Origin: an uncultured Bacteroidales bacterium
GTDB taxonomy: Bacteria; Bacteroidota; Bacteroidia; Bacteroidales; Bacteroidaceae
Reading direction: 5' to 3'
Assembly: GCA_902801475.1 (NCBI GenBank)
Contig: CADCIO010000021.1
Coordinates: forward strand, 1 to 44,671
DNA: 44,671 nucleotides
Below the pieces are notes generated by a model. That model worked only from the letters and a program-made list of their open reading frames with translations. It was not told where the DNA came from and did no database searches. A program made the position numbers and the translations under genes. How positions within the stretch are numbered: position 1 is the first letter of the stretch; the number at the start of each line of letters is the position of its first letter. Below, in pieces: positions 43,726-44,671 of this stretch.

Positions 43726-44531
43726 TAAAGAAATCACTTCAGAACAGTGATATTGATGTTTTAGGTAACTCTACTATGGGATTTCCCACTTGGGTTTGTC
43801 TAAAAGACTGGATAAAAGAAGCGTCAGATCCAAACTTTCCATACCAACAGTTTGGAACACAGCCGATGCAAAAAAGCGCTACTTTTATTCCTGTAAATGC
43901 AGAACCATCATTATCAAGCATCATACAGGGAAAAGTATTTGTTGGTATTGATGTCCCTGTCTTACTGAAACCAACGGATAAAAATAATGAGAAAACCATT
44001 GTTATTGTTGGTGAATCCCCGTTGAGGGAAACGAATGACAATAATAACAAAAATAAAATATTGTTAGGCACACCTTATGCAATACACCAACAATTTGGCT
44101 GTCCTTCTCAATGTAATGTCTACAAGAAGATTCTTAATGACTTGCTAAAGGAGGGTTATTCTATTTATCTTACAGACATAGTTAAGATTTGGTGGAAAGG
44201 CACAGATTTGGATGTTTTGAAAGAATATGAGGAGAAATTAAATGATGAGTTACAACAGTTAGGGATACAAAATCCCGTTATTATTGCATGGGGAAATAGT
44301 GCATCCGGAAAGCTATCTAAGATGGGTTATAAAAATTTCCTTCAACAACCTCATCCTAGTCGGAATGGTAGAACATATTGGAAATTACGTATATTTGAAA
44401 AAGCTATATACGACAAAGGGAACATCAATTATGCAACGCAGAGATTCCCCCAAAAAGGAAGCCCCACTACTGAAGTCATTGTTGCTAATGAGGCAGTGAA
44501 AGAAATTCTCGAATATTGTAATCAGCCATGA
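43710..44531 (+). CDS. Uracil-DNA-glycosylase-like fold protein
   Basis: The 273-residue product has a central region with the layout of the uracil-DNA glycosylase superfamily: TIVIVGESPLRE (the GE.P strand-loop), YLTDIVKIWW, NPVIIAWGNSASGKL and QPHPSRNG (His-Pro-Ser loop). Family members excise damaged or modified bases, and related proteins occur in defence islands. The catalytic residues cannot be assigned with certainty. About 110 N-terminal residues precede the core and are not recognised. The ATG at 43710 is chosen by analogy with the other two genes behind the leader motif; an in-frame ATG at 43683 is possible. Confidence 0.6.
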   Translation: MVPNIIKKSLQNSDIDVLGNSTMGFPTWVCLKDWIKEASDPNFPYQQFGTQPMQKSATFIPVNAEPSLSSIIQGKVFVGIDVPVLLKPTDKNNEKTIVIVGESPLRETNDNNNKNKILLGTPYAIHQQFGCPSQCNVYKKILNDLLKEGYSIYLTDIVKIWWKGTDLDVLKEYEEKLNDELQQLGIQNPVIIAWGNSASGKLSKMGYKNFLQQPHPSRNGRTYWKLRIFEKAIYDKGNINYATQRFPQKGSPTTEVIVANEAVKEILEYCNQP

Positions 44532-44579
44532 ATTTAATATCATTGGCGTCAAAAAAACTCATATTATGTCATCATAAGT

Positions 44580-44636
44580 GTCCCGTTAAAATTGGGACGA
44601 GTTAAATATTAATCAAACAACCCCGGAATAAGGGGG
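44580..44636. mobile_element. Possible edge of an insertion sequence
   Basis: GTCCCGTTAAAATTGGGAC (44580-44598) is a hairpin, followed by CCCC...GGGGG pairing (44621-44636) and then the text GCTCTTTGACATCATTGG near the window end. This resembles the non-coding left end of Bacteroidetes insertion sequences, but no transposase frame is inside the window. Confidence 0.3.
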
Positions 44637-44671
44637 CCAGATTGCTCTTTGACATCATTGGAATAAGTCTT

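Overview
The window looks like a chromosome segment of a Bacteroidetes bacterium close to Prevotella and its relatives. Support comes from promoters of the type TTTG-N19/20-TAnnTTTG, an ATP synthase operon in the order atpD-C-B-E-F-H-A-G, secreted polysaccharide-degrading enzymes with short C-terminal sorting-type modules, an M6 protease, a CotH protein, a VirE-type ATPase, and in-frame 7-bp repeats inside genes.

Layout. 1-448: the 3' end of a gene, a terminator and a large inverted repeat. 449-6816 (minus): fhs, and a giant PL11-type rhamnogalacturonan lyase fused to autotransporter-type beta-strand repeats. 6916-10986 (minus): a SNF2 helicase. 11302-13872: a GH30 xylanase-like enzyme. 13900-20575 (minus): the complete F1Fo ATP synthase operon, whose gamma subunit carries two in-frame palindromic repeat elements. 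20794-22525: a membrane AraC-type regulator and a gamma-carbonic-anhydrase-like protein. 22552-33186: M6 protease, DUF4424-like/YARHG protein, two CE1-like esterases, an ECF sigma/anti-sigma-like/Spy-like operon and a CotH protein.

33187-35944 is the least ordinary part. A VirE-type ATPase gene is bracketed by repeated AGGTACATGT words. Next come three blocks of repeats that all have a period of about 22 bp. They are followed by a strong promoter driving a 327-nt, highly structured, apparently noncoding transcript that ends in a T-run terminator. I cannot match this RNA to a known class.

35945-42489 is a four-gene operon: two 5-methylcytosine methyltransferases, a McrB-like AAA+ GTPase and a DUF2357/PD-(D/E)XK McrC-like nuclease. 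This is the LlaJI-type restriction-modification architecture. By eye, base composition changes inside the McrB-like gene, at the boundary between its recognition domain and motor domain. 42490-44531 is an AT-rich island of small genes. A shared 22-bp hairpin motif precedes the start codons of three successive gene units, in a cassette-like layout behind a duplicated promoter. The window ends in short inverted repeats that could be the edge of an insertion sequence.

The polysaccharide enzymes suggest a plant cell-wall (pectin, xylan) degrader. The right end is a defence and accessory island. All family names rest on motif reading by eye; no database search was run.
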